Shown here: positions 9,056-17,664 of the stretch, piece after piece
Layout of the letters: each line of letters starts with the position of its first letter
Position numbering within the stretch: the stretch's first letter is position 1
Assembly: GCF_002954405.1 (NCBI RefSeq)
Contig: NZ_MQWC01000004.1
Location: forward strand, 1,510,301 to 1,574,300
Direction of reading: 5' to 3'
Length of the DNA stretch: 64,000 nt
From: Salinibacter sp. 10B
GTDB lineage: Bacteria; Bacteroidota; Rhodothermia; Rhodothermales; Salinibacteraceae
Made by a program: the position numbers and the translations under genes
The notes under the pieces: model-generated
The model's input: the letters and a program-made list of their open reading frames with translations, nothing else
What the model was told of the DNA's origin: nothing
Database searches by the model: none

Positions 9056-9096
9056 TTTGATTGTTGACCGTTGTGCGGTTGGGGACTGTACTTCAG
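9056..9096 (+). repeat. heptad-type repeat J, paired with copy K at 61716
   Basis: The segment steps in sevens (TTTGATT, GTTGACC and two more) and ends in GACTGTACTTCAG. It is clearly related to 61716-61759. Two small hairpins are possible: GACCG/CGGTT and ACTG/CAGT. It lies 7 nt after a stop codon, as does copy K. Confidence 0.55.
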
Positions 9097-9104
9097 TGCA
9101 TGTG

Positions 9105-9116
9105 CCCCCGCGGGGG
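9105..9116. terminator. 12-bp GC palindrome between convergent genes
   Basis: CCCCCGCGGGGG is a perfect palindrome between the convergent genes ending at 9049 (+) and 9149 (-). It could act as a bidirectional terminator together with repeat J, though no T-run follows. Confidence 0.35.
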
Positions 9117-9148
9117 AACCATCACATTCCTTGACCGCCCCTCCCATC

Positions 9149-9928
9149 CTACGTCTCAAAGAACGGCTGCCGTACCTGCCAGACCGCCAGCCCAATCATG
9201 AGAATTGCAAACCCGCCCGTCACTGCCAGACACACCGCCGGCCCGGCCAACGTAGCAGTCTCTGTCGCAAAGCCATGCAGTCCGTGCCGCAGGCCACTCA
9301 CGGCGTAGGAGACCGGATTCCCCCACACGAGCCATTGCAGTACAGGAGCCGCCCCCTCTACCGGAAACATTGCCCCCGAGAGAAACCAGAGCGGCAGCAG
9401 GAAGAGGTTCATGACGGCGTGAAATCCCCGCGTCGTGTCCATCCGCCAGGCAATGGCGACTCCGAGCGCCGTAAACGCCAGCCCCGTGTTTAGGCAGATC
9501 GCAGCGACCATGGCAATGCCGCTCCCCCCCGGCGAGAGATCAATGAGAGGAAGGGCCCCCAGAAACAGCAGGGCCTGTACGGTCGCGAGTAGCGTGCCCC
9601 CAAGGACTGTCCCAAAAACAAGCGCCGTGCGGGGCGTGGGGGCAACCATCACGGCCTGTAAAAACCCAGACGTTCGTTCCTCAACGATGGAAATCGTCGA
9701 AAAGATGGCCGTGAAAAGAAGAACGAGGGCCAGGATTCCTGGAAACAAGAAAGACACGTAGCTTTCGCCGACGCCGCCCGGCGGACGAAAGGTATTTTGA
9801 AATCCCAGTCCTAGCAGCACCCAAAGCGCAAGGGGCTGCGCGAGTGCTCCCAACACGCGACTCCGGTCACGCACAAACTTCAGCATCTCTCGACCGGTGA
9901 GGGCCCCAATGGTACGAAGTGCCTGCAT
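9149..9928 (-). CDS. ABC-2 type transporter permease
   Basis: Predicted 259 aa; ATG 9928 is chosen because the ABC-2 membrane core begins there (LTGREMLKFVRDRSRVLG). About six membrane segments are visible. The family motif region SIVEERTSGFLQAVMVAP is present, and so is the late GNPVSYAVSGLRHGL. It lies 85 nt downstream of the ATPase gene on the same strand and should form the exporter's membrane half. Position after ctaA-ctaB suggests a link to respiratory heme or copper-enzyme assembly, but the substrate is not evident from sequence. The frame is open for 68 further codons upstream, overlapping the ATPase gene, and these look non-coding. Confidence 0.85.
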   Translation of the reverse strand: MQALRTIGALTGREMLKFVRDRSRVLGALAQPLALWVLLGLGFQNTFRPPGGVGESYVSFLFPGILALVLLFTAIFSTISIVEERTSGFLQAVMVAPTPRTALVFGTVLGGTLLATVQALLFLGALPLIDLSPGGSGIAMVAAICLNTGLAFTALGVAIAWRMDTTRGFHAVMNLFLLPLWFLSGAMFPVEGAAPVLQWLVWGNPVSYAVSGLRHGLHGFATETATLAGPAVCLAVTGGFAILMIGLAVWQVRQPFFET

Positions 9929-10013
9929 TTCGTCTAAGGTGTGGACGTATGAGCGTGGGGGAATGAGTACGTGAAGCAATCCGGTGAGGTACGGTACCGG
10001 TACCTCGCGTTCA

Positions 10014-10988
10014 TCAGGACGGCCCTTCGGGATCAGCGTTGCGCGTAAGCACCTTCTCCCGGGAGTCCCCCGGCAGAACCCCTGCGTGGACCATGAACAC
10101 GTCTTCCAGCGTGGGCGTGCGGATTGTTGCACTGCGGATATAGTTCCCCAACGCCTCGTACAACGCCGACAGGAACGAAGGAGGATCCGACGGAGCTACC
10201 TGCACCATCGCGCCTACGATGCGCGTTGAGACCCCGAACTGTGCATCAATCCGGTCGCGGAGCGCGGTGGGCTTATCGGTGTCGAGCCACAGCGTCTCAC
10301 GTCCCAGCTCGGCCTTGAGGGCTGCCGGCGAATCATCGGCAACGAGCCTCCCCTCAGACAAAATGCCCACCCGGTCGCACCGCTCGGCCTCATCCATGAG
10401 ATGGGTCGCCAACAAGAGGGTCGTGCCCTCAACCTCCCGCAGACGTTCGATGGCGGCCCAGAAGGCTCGGCGTGCGCCCGGATCGAGGCCCGTCGTGGGC
10501 TCGTCGAGCAGCAGGAGCTCGGGACGGTGCAGAAGCCCCCGGGCAAGGTCTGCACGCCGCCGCAATCCGCCCGATAGCTCGGACACTGGATCGTCAGCCC
10601 GATCTGCTACGTCGAGCCGTTCCAAGAGCGTGTCGATTCGGGCCTGCCGATCCGCGCCGTGCAGGCCATAAAGCGCGCCCTGAATGCGCAGATTCTCTCG
10701 TACAGTCAGGTTCTCGTCGAGGGCAGGCTCCTGAAAGACCACCCCCAGCATTTGTCGCACGGCATCCGCCTCTTCGCTCGTATCCCGGCCGAACACGCGG
10801 GCCTCCCCGTCCGATGGAGGCATGAGAGTACTCAGAATTCGGAACAATGTCGTCTTGCCGCTGCCATTTGGGCCTAGAACGCCGTAGAGCGTCCCTGGCG
10901 CGACCCGCAGCGACACGTCCCGCAGGGCCTCGTGCGTGCCGTAGCGGTGCGTGACGCCCTGAATGTGAACGGCAGGAGCGGAAGCCAT
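10014..10988 (-). CDS. ABC transporter ATP-binding protein
   Basis: Predicted 324 aa from ATG 10988 (MASAPAVHIQGVTHRYG). It has Walker A GPNGSGKTT, Q-loop VVFQEPALDE, signature LSGGLRRRADLARGLL, Walker B LLLLDEPTTGLDPG and H-loop LLATHLMDEAERC. The roughly 95-residue C-terminal extension is typical of DrrA/NodI/NosF-like exporters. It energises the permease encoded just downstream. The upstream gene ctaB ends 88 nt away, with heptad array B between them, so transcription may be coupled or attenuated there. Confidence 0.92.
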   Translation of the reverse strand: MASAPAVHIQGVTHRYGTHEALRDVSLRVAPGTLYGVLGPNGSGKTTLFRILSTLMPPSDGEARVFGRDTSEEADAVRQMLGVVFQEPALDENLTVRENLRIQGALYGLHGADRQARIDTLLERLDVADRADDPVSELSGGLRRRADLARGLLHRPELLLLDEPTTGLDPGARRAFWAAIERLREVEGTTLLLATHLMDEAERCDRVGILSEGRLVADDSPAALKAELGRETLWLDTDKPTALRDRIDAQFGVSTRIVGAMVQVAPSDPPSFLSALYEALGNYIRSATIRTPTLEDVFMVHAGVLPGDSREKVLTRNADPEGPS

Positions 10989-11011
10989 AAACGGTGGTTG
11001 GAAATAGATCT

Positions 11012-11078
11012 CGTGATGCGTGATTCGTAAAGCGTGACTGCGAGCATCTCTCACGCATCACGCGTCACGGCTCACGTT
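11012..11078. repeat. heptad-periodic array B (CGTGANN / TCACGNN arms)
   Basis: The left arm (11012-11039) is four 7-mers beginning CGTGATG. The right arm (11051-11078) is four consecutive 7-mers that all start TCACG. The arms are complementary in register, with a loop of about 11 nt. The right arm overlaps the ctaB stop codon (11077-11079). This is the cleanest example of the family. Confidence 0.75.
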
Positions 11079-12021
11079 AAACGAACCAGTCGACCATCAG
11101 CAGCGCCACGAGGGCCGGGACGTAAAGCACCGACGCTTTCAGAACGCGCTTCGCCTTTTGGCCCGTACGCTCTCCGTAGAAGACAATCGTCGTCCACAGA
11201 AACCAAAGTCCCAGGGGCACAGCGCCGACCCCGTAGATCCAGCCGGCACTGCTGACCATGGTCGGAAGCACACTCAGCGGCAAGAGCAAGGCCGCAAAGC
11301 CAATCATTTGCCGGGCCGTCGAGTCGCCCTCCGGCTCCACCACAGGCAGCATAGCATAGTCGCCCCGCTCGTAGTCGTTTCGGTACATCCAGGCCAGGGA
11401 CAAAAAGTGCGGCATCTGCCAGCAGGCCAGAATGCCAAAAACGGCCCACCCCCCCGCCCCGAGATGTCCCGTGGCAGCTGTGTACCCCCCAAGCGCTGGC
11501 AGTGCTCCCGGCACGGTCCCAATCAGGGTATTCCACTTCGTCACCCGCTTGAGTGGGGTATACACGAAGAGATACAATACCGCCGTGAGGGTGGCAACGA
11601 CAGCCGTGATAACGTTGACGAGCGGACACAAAATCCCGACGGCCGTGCATACCATCGCAATGCCAAGCCGACGGGCCTCCGTGGGGCTCACCCGCCCCGC
11701 CGGCAACGGACGCGCCGCCGTACGCTTCATCTGCGCATCGTAGCGTCGCTCAAACAAGTGATTGAGCACGCCTACTCCCCCGGCACAAAGCGCCACCCCA
11801 AGCATGGTCCACAGCAGCGTCCAGCCATCAATCCCCGTGGGCGACCCGACCAGAAATCCGGCAAAGGCCGACATGGTGACGACGGACGAGATTTCCGGTT
11901 TGGCGAGCTCCAGGTAGTCTCGCAGCACCCCCCCTACCGATCGCTTCCCCGTCACGGTCACATCCTCAGATGCAGACACGGCCGTCACGGACGAAGACGA
12001 CCGATTTGAGGAATCAGCCAT
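11077..12021 (-). CDS. ctaB: protoheme IX farnesyltransferase (heme O synthase)
   Basis: Predicted 314 aa UbiA-family membrane prenyltransferase that adds a farnesyl group to heme B to give heme O. The first substrate-binding loop reads NHLFERRYDAQMKRTAARPL; the first acidic residue is Glu where Asp is commoner. The second loop has YTPLKRVTKWNTLIG. About nine membrane segments are visible, with KPEISSVVTMSAFAGF near the start. Downstream of ctaA on the same strand with a 46-nt gap, it fits a heme A operon for an aa3-type oxidase. The first 30 residues are Ser-rich and poorly conserved. Confidence 0.93.
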   Translation of the reverse strand: MADSSNRSSSSVTAVSASEDVTVTGKRSVGGVLRDYLELAKPEISSVVTMSAFAGFLVGSPTGIDGWTLLWTMLGVALCAGGVGVLNHLFERRYDAQMKRTAARPLPAGRVSPTEARRLGIAMVCTAVGILCPLVNVITAVVATLTAVLYLFVYTPLKRVTKWNTLIGTVPGALPALGGYTAATGHLGAGGWAVFGILACWQMPHFLSLAWMYRNDYERGDYAMLPVVEPEGDSTARQMIGFAALLLPLSVLPTMVSSAGWIYGVGAVPLGLWFLWTTIVFYGERTGQKAKRVLKASVLYVPALVALLMVDWFV

Positions 12022-12067
12022 GGGTCAAGCAATCGTGGAGCAAACAATGAGAAAAACGAGGGAAGCG

Positions 12068-13057
12068 TTACGACTCCGTACCGGCCAGTGCCGGCTCGTG
12101 AGATGTTGAATTCACAGACGGGGCTGACGATCCCTCCTCCGAAGGCCGGGCCACCAAAAGGGTCGTAACAATCGACGTTCCAAACAGCAAGGCGCCCACC
12201 ACGAGATGCCCGACGGTGAGCAGGACCGAGAAGAGGCTGAGTCCACTCTGCGGCTCCGCATACAACATCACGAGCAGCGCGGCCAAGCCAAGGATAAACT
12301 GCAGTCCCATTGCCCCCAGCAGCGACCAGGCGGCTCGCCGCACCGTCGGAATGTCGTCGAAGTTCTTTTCGGCCGCGACGAAAACCGACAATACCAATCC
12401 CACCACCACAAACGCCCCGGTCACGTGGAAGGCCGTAAATCCGGGCGATACCCCCCCGCCGCTATGTCGCAGCAGGGCCCCGAGTACAATTTGCAGGTAA
12501 ATCCCCCCCGTGGCGGCGTAGGCCATCCTGCGCAGCCACCGCCCCTTCGTCCCCGCCGGCAAAACGCCACGGCTCTTCCGCCACGTCTCAGTGGTAAACA
12601 GCGTCATCGCCACGAGGAGAGCAAAGAAGAGCTGCGCGACGCAGGCGTGAACGGCGGCCAGGTCGATCGACACCCAAAGGACCCGAAGCCCCCCGAGAAT
12701 GCCCTGCGCAACCACGAGCACCACGGCGGCAACGCCCAGCTTGCGCATCCAGGCCCGAGGATCGGACCACCACGTCCATCCGGCCAGAACCACCGTCATC
12801 ATCCCCACAAGGCTCGCAATGAGACGATGGCCGTGCTCCGCAAGATAGGCCGGCACCGCCCACCACTCGTCCACTGGGTTTAGGAGGTTATAGGACCCGA
12901 GCGACGTGGGCCAATCCGGAAATGCCATGCCGGCCCCAATGCTGGTGACGACGCCTCCCCAACTAATCAAAAGGACGGTGGTAAAAACGGTAAGCCACGA
13001 GAAGCGACGGCGCCAAGCCCAGTGCAAATCAGACGACGATGACGTAGCAGTACTCAT
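12068..13057 (-). CDS. ctaA: heme A synthase (COX15/CtaA family)
   Basis: Predicted 329 aa, eight membrane segments. It converts heme O to heme A by oxidising the C8 methyl group. Conserved landmarks are FPDWPTSLGS, EHGHRLIASLVG, HACVAQLFFAL and FHVTGAFVVVG, followed by a further His in VGHLVVGAL. The four His in helices are the expected heme ligands. It is the first gene of the leftward ctaA-ctaB-ABC group and is divergent from glmM, with 195 nt between them carrying both promoters. Confidence 0.93.
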   Translation of the reverse strand: MSTATSSSSDLHWAWRRRFSWLTVFTTVLLISWGGVVTSIGAGMAFPDWPTSLGSYNLLNPVDEWWAVPAYLAEHGHRLIASLVGMMTVVLAGWTWWSDPRAWMRKLGVAAVVLVVAQGILGGLRVLWVSIDLAAVHACVAQLFFALLVAMTLFTTETWRKSRGVLPAGTKGRWLRRMAYAATGGIYLQIVLGALLRHSGGGVSPGFTAFHVTGAFVVVGLVLSVFVAAEKNFDDIPTVRRAAWSLLGAMGLQFILGLAALLVMLYAEPQSGLSLFSVLLTVGHLVVGALLFGTSIVTTLLVARPSEEGSSAPSVNSTSHEPALAGTES

Positions 13058-13252
13058 GGAACGGGTGGTGCACCACGGAGATGACAGCGGGATTTTTCGT
13101 CTTCATTTCCACCGTTTTCTGGCACGGAAGGGGGGGCTCTCGGTTCCATGAAGCAGCCGCGAACGGAACCCGTCCGATGAGCACTGGCGATCGGTGCCTC
13201 GTACGCGTCCCGTTCTCACAACTCGCCCCTTTTTCGCTCTCCCTCCCTTGCC

Positions 13253-14662
13253 ATGTCCACGAACGGTACTCTCATTGCCTCCATCTCCGGCGTCCGCGGC
13301 ATCGTGGGCGACGGGCTCGACCCCTCCGTCCTCGTTCGATACGCCGGCGCCTACGGCTCCTGGTGCTACGAACGCGCCCAATCCGAAGAGCGTGCTCCGC
13401 TTGTGGTCGTGGGACGCGACGCACGCCCCTCGGGCGAGGCCTGTGCCCAAATCGTCATTGGGACGCTGCGCGGCATGGGCTGCGACGTGCTGGACATAGG
13501 ACTGGCCTCTACCCCCACCGTGGAGATGGCCGTGCTGGACAACAACGCGGCGGGGGGCATCATCCTCTCTGCCTCTCACAATCCCGAAGAGTGGAACGCC
13601 CTGAAGCTGCTCAACGAAAAGGGGGAGTTTCTGACCCCGGAGCAGGGAGATACGATTATCGATCGGGCCGACGCGAGCGACGCCTCTCCGGTGCGGTACG
13701 GCGACCTGGGCAGCTACACCACACGGGACGCGCTCCCCGATCACATCGACGCCATCCTGGCACTTGATCTCATCGATCCTCAGAAGATTGCCGCGACGAA
13801 TCTCTCGGTCGTCGTCGATGGCATCAACTCCGTAGGAGGCATTGCGTTGCCGCGCCTGCTTCACCGCCTCGGCGTGGCGGAGGACAACGTCCATTGTCTT
13901 AACTGCGAGCCTACGGGCCAGTTTGCCCACCCGGCTGAGCCGCGACCCGCGCACCTCACAGAGCTCACGAACGCTGTGCCGGAACTCGGTGCCGACCTGG
14001 GCCTCGCCGTGGACCCGGACGCCGACCGGCTTGCCCTCGTGGACGATCAGGGGCGGTTCGTGCTCGAGGAGCTTACGCAGGTTCTTGCCGCCGACTTTCT
14101 CTGGCAGCACCGCAAGGGGCCATTCGTCACCAACCTCTCCTCCTCCCGCGCCATTGAGGATGTGGCCGCCAAGCACGACCAGTCCGTCTACCGCTCGGCC
14201 GTCGGCGAAATCAACGTCGTGCAGCGCATGTACGAGGTCGACGCCGTACTTGGGGGCGAGGGTAACGGCGGCGTCATCGTTCCCGACCTCCACTATGGTC
14301 GCGATGCACTGGCCGGCACTGCTTTTGTCCTTCAGCACCTGGCCGAGACGGGGCAGCCCCTGAGCGCCCTCCACGATGCGCTGCCGCACTACGCCATGGT
14401 GAAGGACAAGCTGCCCCTTCCCGACCTTCCCCCCGAACGGCTCCTCACGGAACTGGGCCACGAATACGAGGAAGCCGACACATCTACGATCGATGGGCTC
14501 AAAATTAACTTCCCCGACCGCTGGGTGCACATGCGTCCCTCCAACACCGAGCCCATCCTCCGCGTCTACGCCGAGGCCCCGACCGAGGACGAGGCCCAGG
14601 CCCTCGCCGACCGCTTCAAAACCGAGCTCCGCGATCTGATTGAAGCCCTCGAAGCGGCGTAG
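13253..14662 (+). CDS. glmM: phosphoglucosamine mutase
   Basis: Predicted 469 aa. It interconverts glucosamine-6-phosphate and glucosamine-1-phosphate for UDP-GlcNAc and cell-wall synthesis; a phosphoglucomutase/phosphomannomutase role is possible because the superfamily is hard to split by eye. The phosphoserine loop is SASHNPEEWN, the metal loop DPDADRLALVDD, the sugar loop GGEGNGGV and the phosphate-binding site RPSNTEPILRVYAEA. All four domains are present at normal length. ATG 13253 leads directly into ISGVRGIVG. It converges on the acyl-CoA dehydrogenase gene across heptad array C. Confidence 0.9.
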   Translation: MSTNGTLIASISGVRGIVGDGLDPSVLVRYAGAYGSWCYERAQSEERAPLVVVGRDARPSGEACAQIVIGTLRGMGCDVLDIGLASTPTVEMAVLDNNAAGGIILSASHNPEEWNALKLLNEKGEFLTPEQGDTIIDRADASDASPVRYGDLGSYTTRDALPDHIDAILALDLIDPQKIAATNLSVVVDGINSVGGIALPRLLHRLGVAEDNVHCLNCEPTGQFAHPAEPRPAHLTELTNAVPELGADLGLAVDPDADRLALVDDQGRFVLEELTQVLAADFLWQHRKGPFVTNLSSSRAIEDVAAKHDQSVYRSAVGEINVVQRMYEVDAVLGGEGNGGVIVPDLHYGRDALAGTAFVLQHLAETGQPLSALHDALPHYAMVKDKLPLPDLPPERLLTELGHEYEEADTSTIDGLKINFPDRWVHMRPSNTEPILRVYAEAPTEDEAQALADRFKTELRDLIEALEAA

Positions 14663-14664
14663 CG

Positions 14665-14748
14665 TCGTGATGCGTGAGCCGTGATCGGGGAACCGCTCTC
14701 ACGCGTCACGTCCTCACGGCTCCCGACTCCCGATTCACGCATCATAGG
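14665..14748. repeat. heptad-periodic array C between convergent genes
   Basis: The left arm (14665-14692) is four 7-mers of NCGTGAN type. The right arm (14698-14748) includes five consecutive 7-mers from 14714 of TCACGNN/TCCCGNN type. It begins 3 nt after the glmM TAG. The TGA of the leftward dehydrogenase (14735-14737) and its final Asp-Ala codons lie inside the right arm. Confidence 0.7.
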
Positions 14749-15595
14749 AAAAGAAGCCCTCGCCCGTCTTGCGTCCGAGTTGGCCGGCCGTCACCTTGCG
14801 GCGAAGGAGGGGACACGGACGATACTTGTCGTCTCCCAGCTCCTCGTGGAGAACCTCCATGATGTGGAGACACACGTCCAGTCCAATGAAGTCGGCGAGC
14901 GTGAGCGGCCCCATCGGGTGATTCATGCCGAGCGTCATCACCGTGTCGATGTCGTCCGGGTCGGCCACGCCCTCCATCACGCAGAACACGGCCTCGTTAA
15001 TCATCGGCATCAGCACACGGTTCGACACAAAGCCGGGATAGTCCTCCACCTCCACTGGCTTCTTGTCCAGTTCCTCTGCCAGTCCCGACACGGTGTCGAA
15101 CGTGGCCTCGCTCGTCCGCTGGCCGCGCACCACTTCCACCAGGGTCATGACAGGCACAGGATTGAAGAAGTGCATCCCGATCACCCGCGCCGGCCGCTCG
15201 GTCTGCGCCGCAATCCAGGTGATGGAAATCGAGGAGGTGTTGGAGGCGAGAATGGCGTCATCGGGCGCGTGGCGGTCGAGCGTGCCAAAGATCTCGGCCT
15301 TCAGCTCCTGCTCCTCCGGCACGGCCTCCACCGCAAGCCCCACGTCGGCGACCCCTTCCGCCGTGTCGGTGGTGGTCTGCAGCCGATCCAGTGCCTCCTC
15401 CCGTTCGCCCGATCCAATCTTGTCCTTATCCACCTGTCGATTCAGATTCTCCTCTATGGTCGTCACGGCGGCGTCGAGCCGGTCCTGATCAACGTCAATG
15501 AGGGTCACGTCGTGGCCGTGCAGGGCAAACACGTGGGCAATGCCGTTTCCCATCGTGCCGGCACCTACGACGGCGGTCTGTTGAATGCGAGACAT
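14735..15595 (-). CDS. 3-hydroxybutyryl-CoA (3-hydroxyacyl-CoA) dehydrogenase
   Basis: Predicted 286 aa from ATG 15595. The NAD-binding start is TAVVGAGTMGNGIAHVFALHG. Substrate and catalytic landmarks are SNTSSISITWIA, GMHFFNPVPVMTLVEVV (catalytic His), PGFVSNRVLMPMINEA, NHPMGPLTLADFIGLD and the closing GEGFFSYDA. The length matches the single-function FadB2/PaaH/Hbd type. It oxidises 3-hydroxyacyl-CoA in beta-oxidation or runs in reverse for butyryl/PHB metabolism. It is the last gene of a leftward series starting at 18927. Confidence 0.92.
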   Translation of the reverse strand: MSRIQQTAVVGAGTMGNGIAHVFALHGHDVTLIDVDQDRLDAAVTTIEENLNRQVDKDKIGSGEREEALDRLQTTTDTAEGVADVGLAVEAVPEEQELKAEIFGTLDRHAPDDAILASNTSSISITWIAAQTERPARVIGMHFFNPVPVMTLVEVVRGQRTSEATFDTVSGLAEELDKKPVEVEDYPGFVSNRVLMPMINEAVFCVMEGVADPDDIDTVMTLGMNHPMGPLTLADFIGLDVCLHIMEVLHEELGDDKYRPCPLLRRKVTAGQLGRKTGEGFFSYDA

Positions 15596-15734
15596 GGATA
15601 CAATCAGAAAGAGCTGTGTGTGAGAGAATCGCGTGTACCGAAAGAAAAGAAAGCGCTTCCGTCCCTGTCGACTTCCGCGAGACGAATTTCCGGTGGGCTC
15701 TTCCGGTTCCCGGCCGCCCCCCGGCACACAGCGC

Positions 15735-17063
15735 CTACCGCGACAGCAAATTCGATTCGTCGGACGTACGAAGATCCTCCTCCACCTTGCGTTCGAGTCG
15801 CTGGTCGGGATTGACGTCGATCTGCTGTGCCTGTTCGACAACCGGACTGGCAGGTCCCTTCGGCGCGTGCGGGGCAGCATCGCCGGCCCGGTAGAGTTGA
15901 AGCCGGTAGGTCGGCTCCGGCATTTCCACGTCGTGCTCATCGTAGGCCTGTTTCACGAGACGAACCGCCTCGCTCTGCACCTTGTGAAAGTCGGCCTGAT
16001 CCTGATCCACCCACCCGTGGAGGCGCACAATCACGGCCGAATCGCCCAGTTCCCGGACCCGAGCGAAGGGCGGCGGTTCGGCCAAAACGCCCTTCATCGC
16101 ATCGAGCGTGTCGATCCCCACCTGCTGCACCTCCGTGAGGTCTTCCTCCACGCTTACCCCAACGTCGAAAGAAAAAAGCCGCTGGGCATTGAGCGTGTAG
16201 TTGGTAATTACGCTTTTGAAGACCGTAGCGTTTGGCAGGCGCACGTGGTTGCCGTCAAACGTGAGGAGAACGACCTCGCGGGCCGTGAGCCGCACGACAC
16301 GGCCTTCCTGATCGGCCATCGCCACGACATCGTTCACCCGAAAGGGCTGCCGGACGCTCAGCAGGACACCGGCCAGGTAGTTTTCAATGATGTCCTGAAA
16401 CGCAAAGCCAACAGCCAAGCCCGCCACTCCCGCCGTGCCGAGCAGTGCCCCCACCAGCGAGGTCACGCCCAGCAGGTCGAACGTCACGACGAGTCCCACG
16501 AGCGCCACGGCGATCTGGACAATGCGCCGCACGAGCCCCCACGCCAGCGGGCTCACGCGCATGCGCTCCGGCACGCCCCATCCCCCAATCCACCGTGCCG
16601 TGCCCATTGTGACCAGGATCACGACCAATGCCAGGAGTCCCACCGGCAGGAATTCGATGAAGGCAGTCCCATAGCTCTGCAGCCGCGAAAAGGCGGGCGT
16701 CACCCGGTCTGCGAGATCCGTCTGGGCCGACACGTCGTTTGCCACGTAGAGAACGCCGGGGAGCGACCGGGCCAGTTCCGCCGCCTCATCGGCCTGTTGA
16801 GGCTGCACTACACTTCCCTCCAGGTGCACCACGCCCTGCTGCACACGCACCTGAATGTCGCGAAAGGCCTCGATCTGGTCGTAGAGGCCTTGCAACCGCA
16901 TCTCCAAAACTGCATCCGCCGAGTCGGGCGCCGTTGCGACGGGGGCCACCCTCCCCGTGTCGGCCGAAATGGACGGGGCCTGCGCCTGTACGGGACGCCC
17001 CTCCCCGAACAGAATCCCCAGGCTTACGCCAAACGCGAGGAGCACACGAAGAGAGAACGACAT
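15735..17063 (-). CDS. mechanosensitive channel MscS family with N-terminal BON domain
   Basis: Predicted 442 aa from ATG 17063. A signal peptide (SLRVLLAFGVSLGILFGEGRP) is followed by a BON domain at about residues 55-120 (VRVQQGVVHLEGSV). Three or four membrane helices lead to the MscS pore helix, which is Gly/Ala rich (TAGVAGLAVGFAFQDIIENY). The MscS beta domain (VNDVVAMADQEGRVV) and alpha-beta domain follow. It would release solutes on hypo-osmotic shock, which suits a halophile. The BON domain probably sits in the periplasm and contacts the envelope. The C-terminal tail is acidic and Ser-rich. Confidence 0.9.
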   Translation of the reverse strand: MSFSLRVLLAFGVSLGILFGEGRPVQAQAPSISADTGRVAPVATAPDSADAVLEMRLQGLYDQIEAFRDIQVRVQQGVVHLEGSVVQPQQADEAAELARSLPGVLYVANDVSAQTDLADRVTPAFSRLQSYGTAFIEFLPVGLLALVVILVTMGTARWIGGWGVPERMRVSPLAWGLVRRIVQIAVALVGLVVTFDLLGVTSLVGALLGTAGVAGLAVGFAFQDIIENYLAGVLLSVRQPFRVNDVVAMADQEGRVVRLTAREVVLLTFDGNHVRLPNATVFKSVITNYTLNAQRLFSFDVGVSVEEDLTEVQQVGIDTLDAMKGVLAEPPPFARVRELGDSAVIVRLHGWVDQDQADFHKVQSEAVRLVKQAYDEHDVEMPEPTYRLQLYRAGDAAPHAPKGPASPVVEQAQQIDVNPDQRLERKVEEDLRTSDESNLLSR

Positions 17064-17201
17064 CAATCGAGAGGCTCAAACAAGGAGGACGCAGAGACCG
17101 CATTCTAACACGGCGTCCGCGCAGGTGCAAGTCGCGCATCCAGCTGGCCGCACACGCGACAAGACGGAGTCCACATGCCCCACCTCCGTGCGTTCTCCCG
17201 T

Positions 17202-17630
17202 CTACGCCCACTCCCCCTGCAGCGTGAGTACCAGCGACCGGGCGCCCCCGTTGTTTCTGTGCTCGTTCAGGTAGATGCCCTGCCACGTGCCAAAAGCCAC
17301 CGCCCCATCTTGTACCGGGACGGAGAGACTCGTGTCGAGCATCGACGCCTTGATGTGGGCGGGCATGTCGTCGGGGCCCTCAATCGTATGCTGGTAGTAC
17401 GGCTGATTCTCGGGCACCATCTCGTCGAAGTGCCGCTCCAGATCGCCGCGTACGGCAGGGGCCGCATTCTCATTAATGGTGAGTGAGGCCGAGGTGTGCT
17501 GGAGAAAAACGTGAAGCAGTCCCACGCGCACGTCCCGAATCTCAGGAAGCGCGGCCAAGACCTCGTCGGTCACCAAGTGAAAGCCGCGCGATTTGGGGTC
17601 CAGAGTGATCGTCCGCTGAAGCCAGTCCAT
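17202..17630 (-). CDS. YjbQ/UPF0047 family protein (secondary thiamine-phosphate synthase type)
   Basis: Predicted 142 aa, the usual length. Family landmarks are [32 protein letters not shown] and [13 protein letters not shown]. The conserved His and Glu residues form a metal/phosphate-like site. Escherichia coli YjbQ has weak thiamine-phosphate synthase activity, and the true role is unclear. ATG 17630 gives the expected start (MDWLQRTI). It lies between the lipoprotein phosphodiesterase and the MscS channel genes on the same strand. Confidence 0.88.
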   Translation of the reverse strand: MDWLQRTITLDPKSRGFHLVTDEVLAALPEIRDVRVGLLHVFLQHTSASLTINENAAPAVRGDLERHFDEMVPENQPYYQHTIEGPDDMPAHIKASMLDTSLSVPVQDGAVAFGTWQGIYLNEHRNNGGARSLVLTLQGEWA

Positions 17631-17664
17631 ACAGAAGAGCCATCGGTTATGAAGAGTCGAAGCG

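Noticed and set aside
11012-11078. Heptad arrays as CRISPR
   Set aside because: Units are 7 nt without spacers, arms face each other, and no cas gene is in the window.
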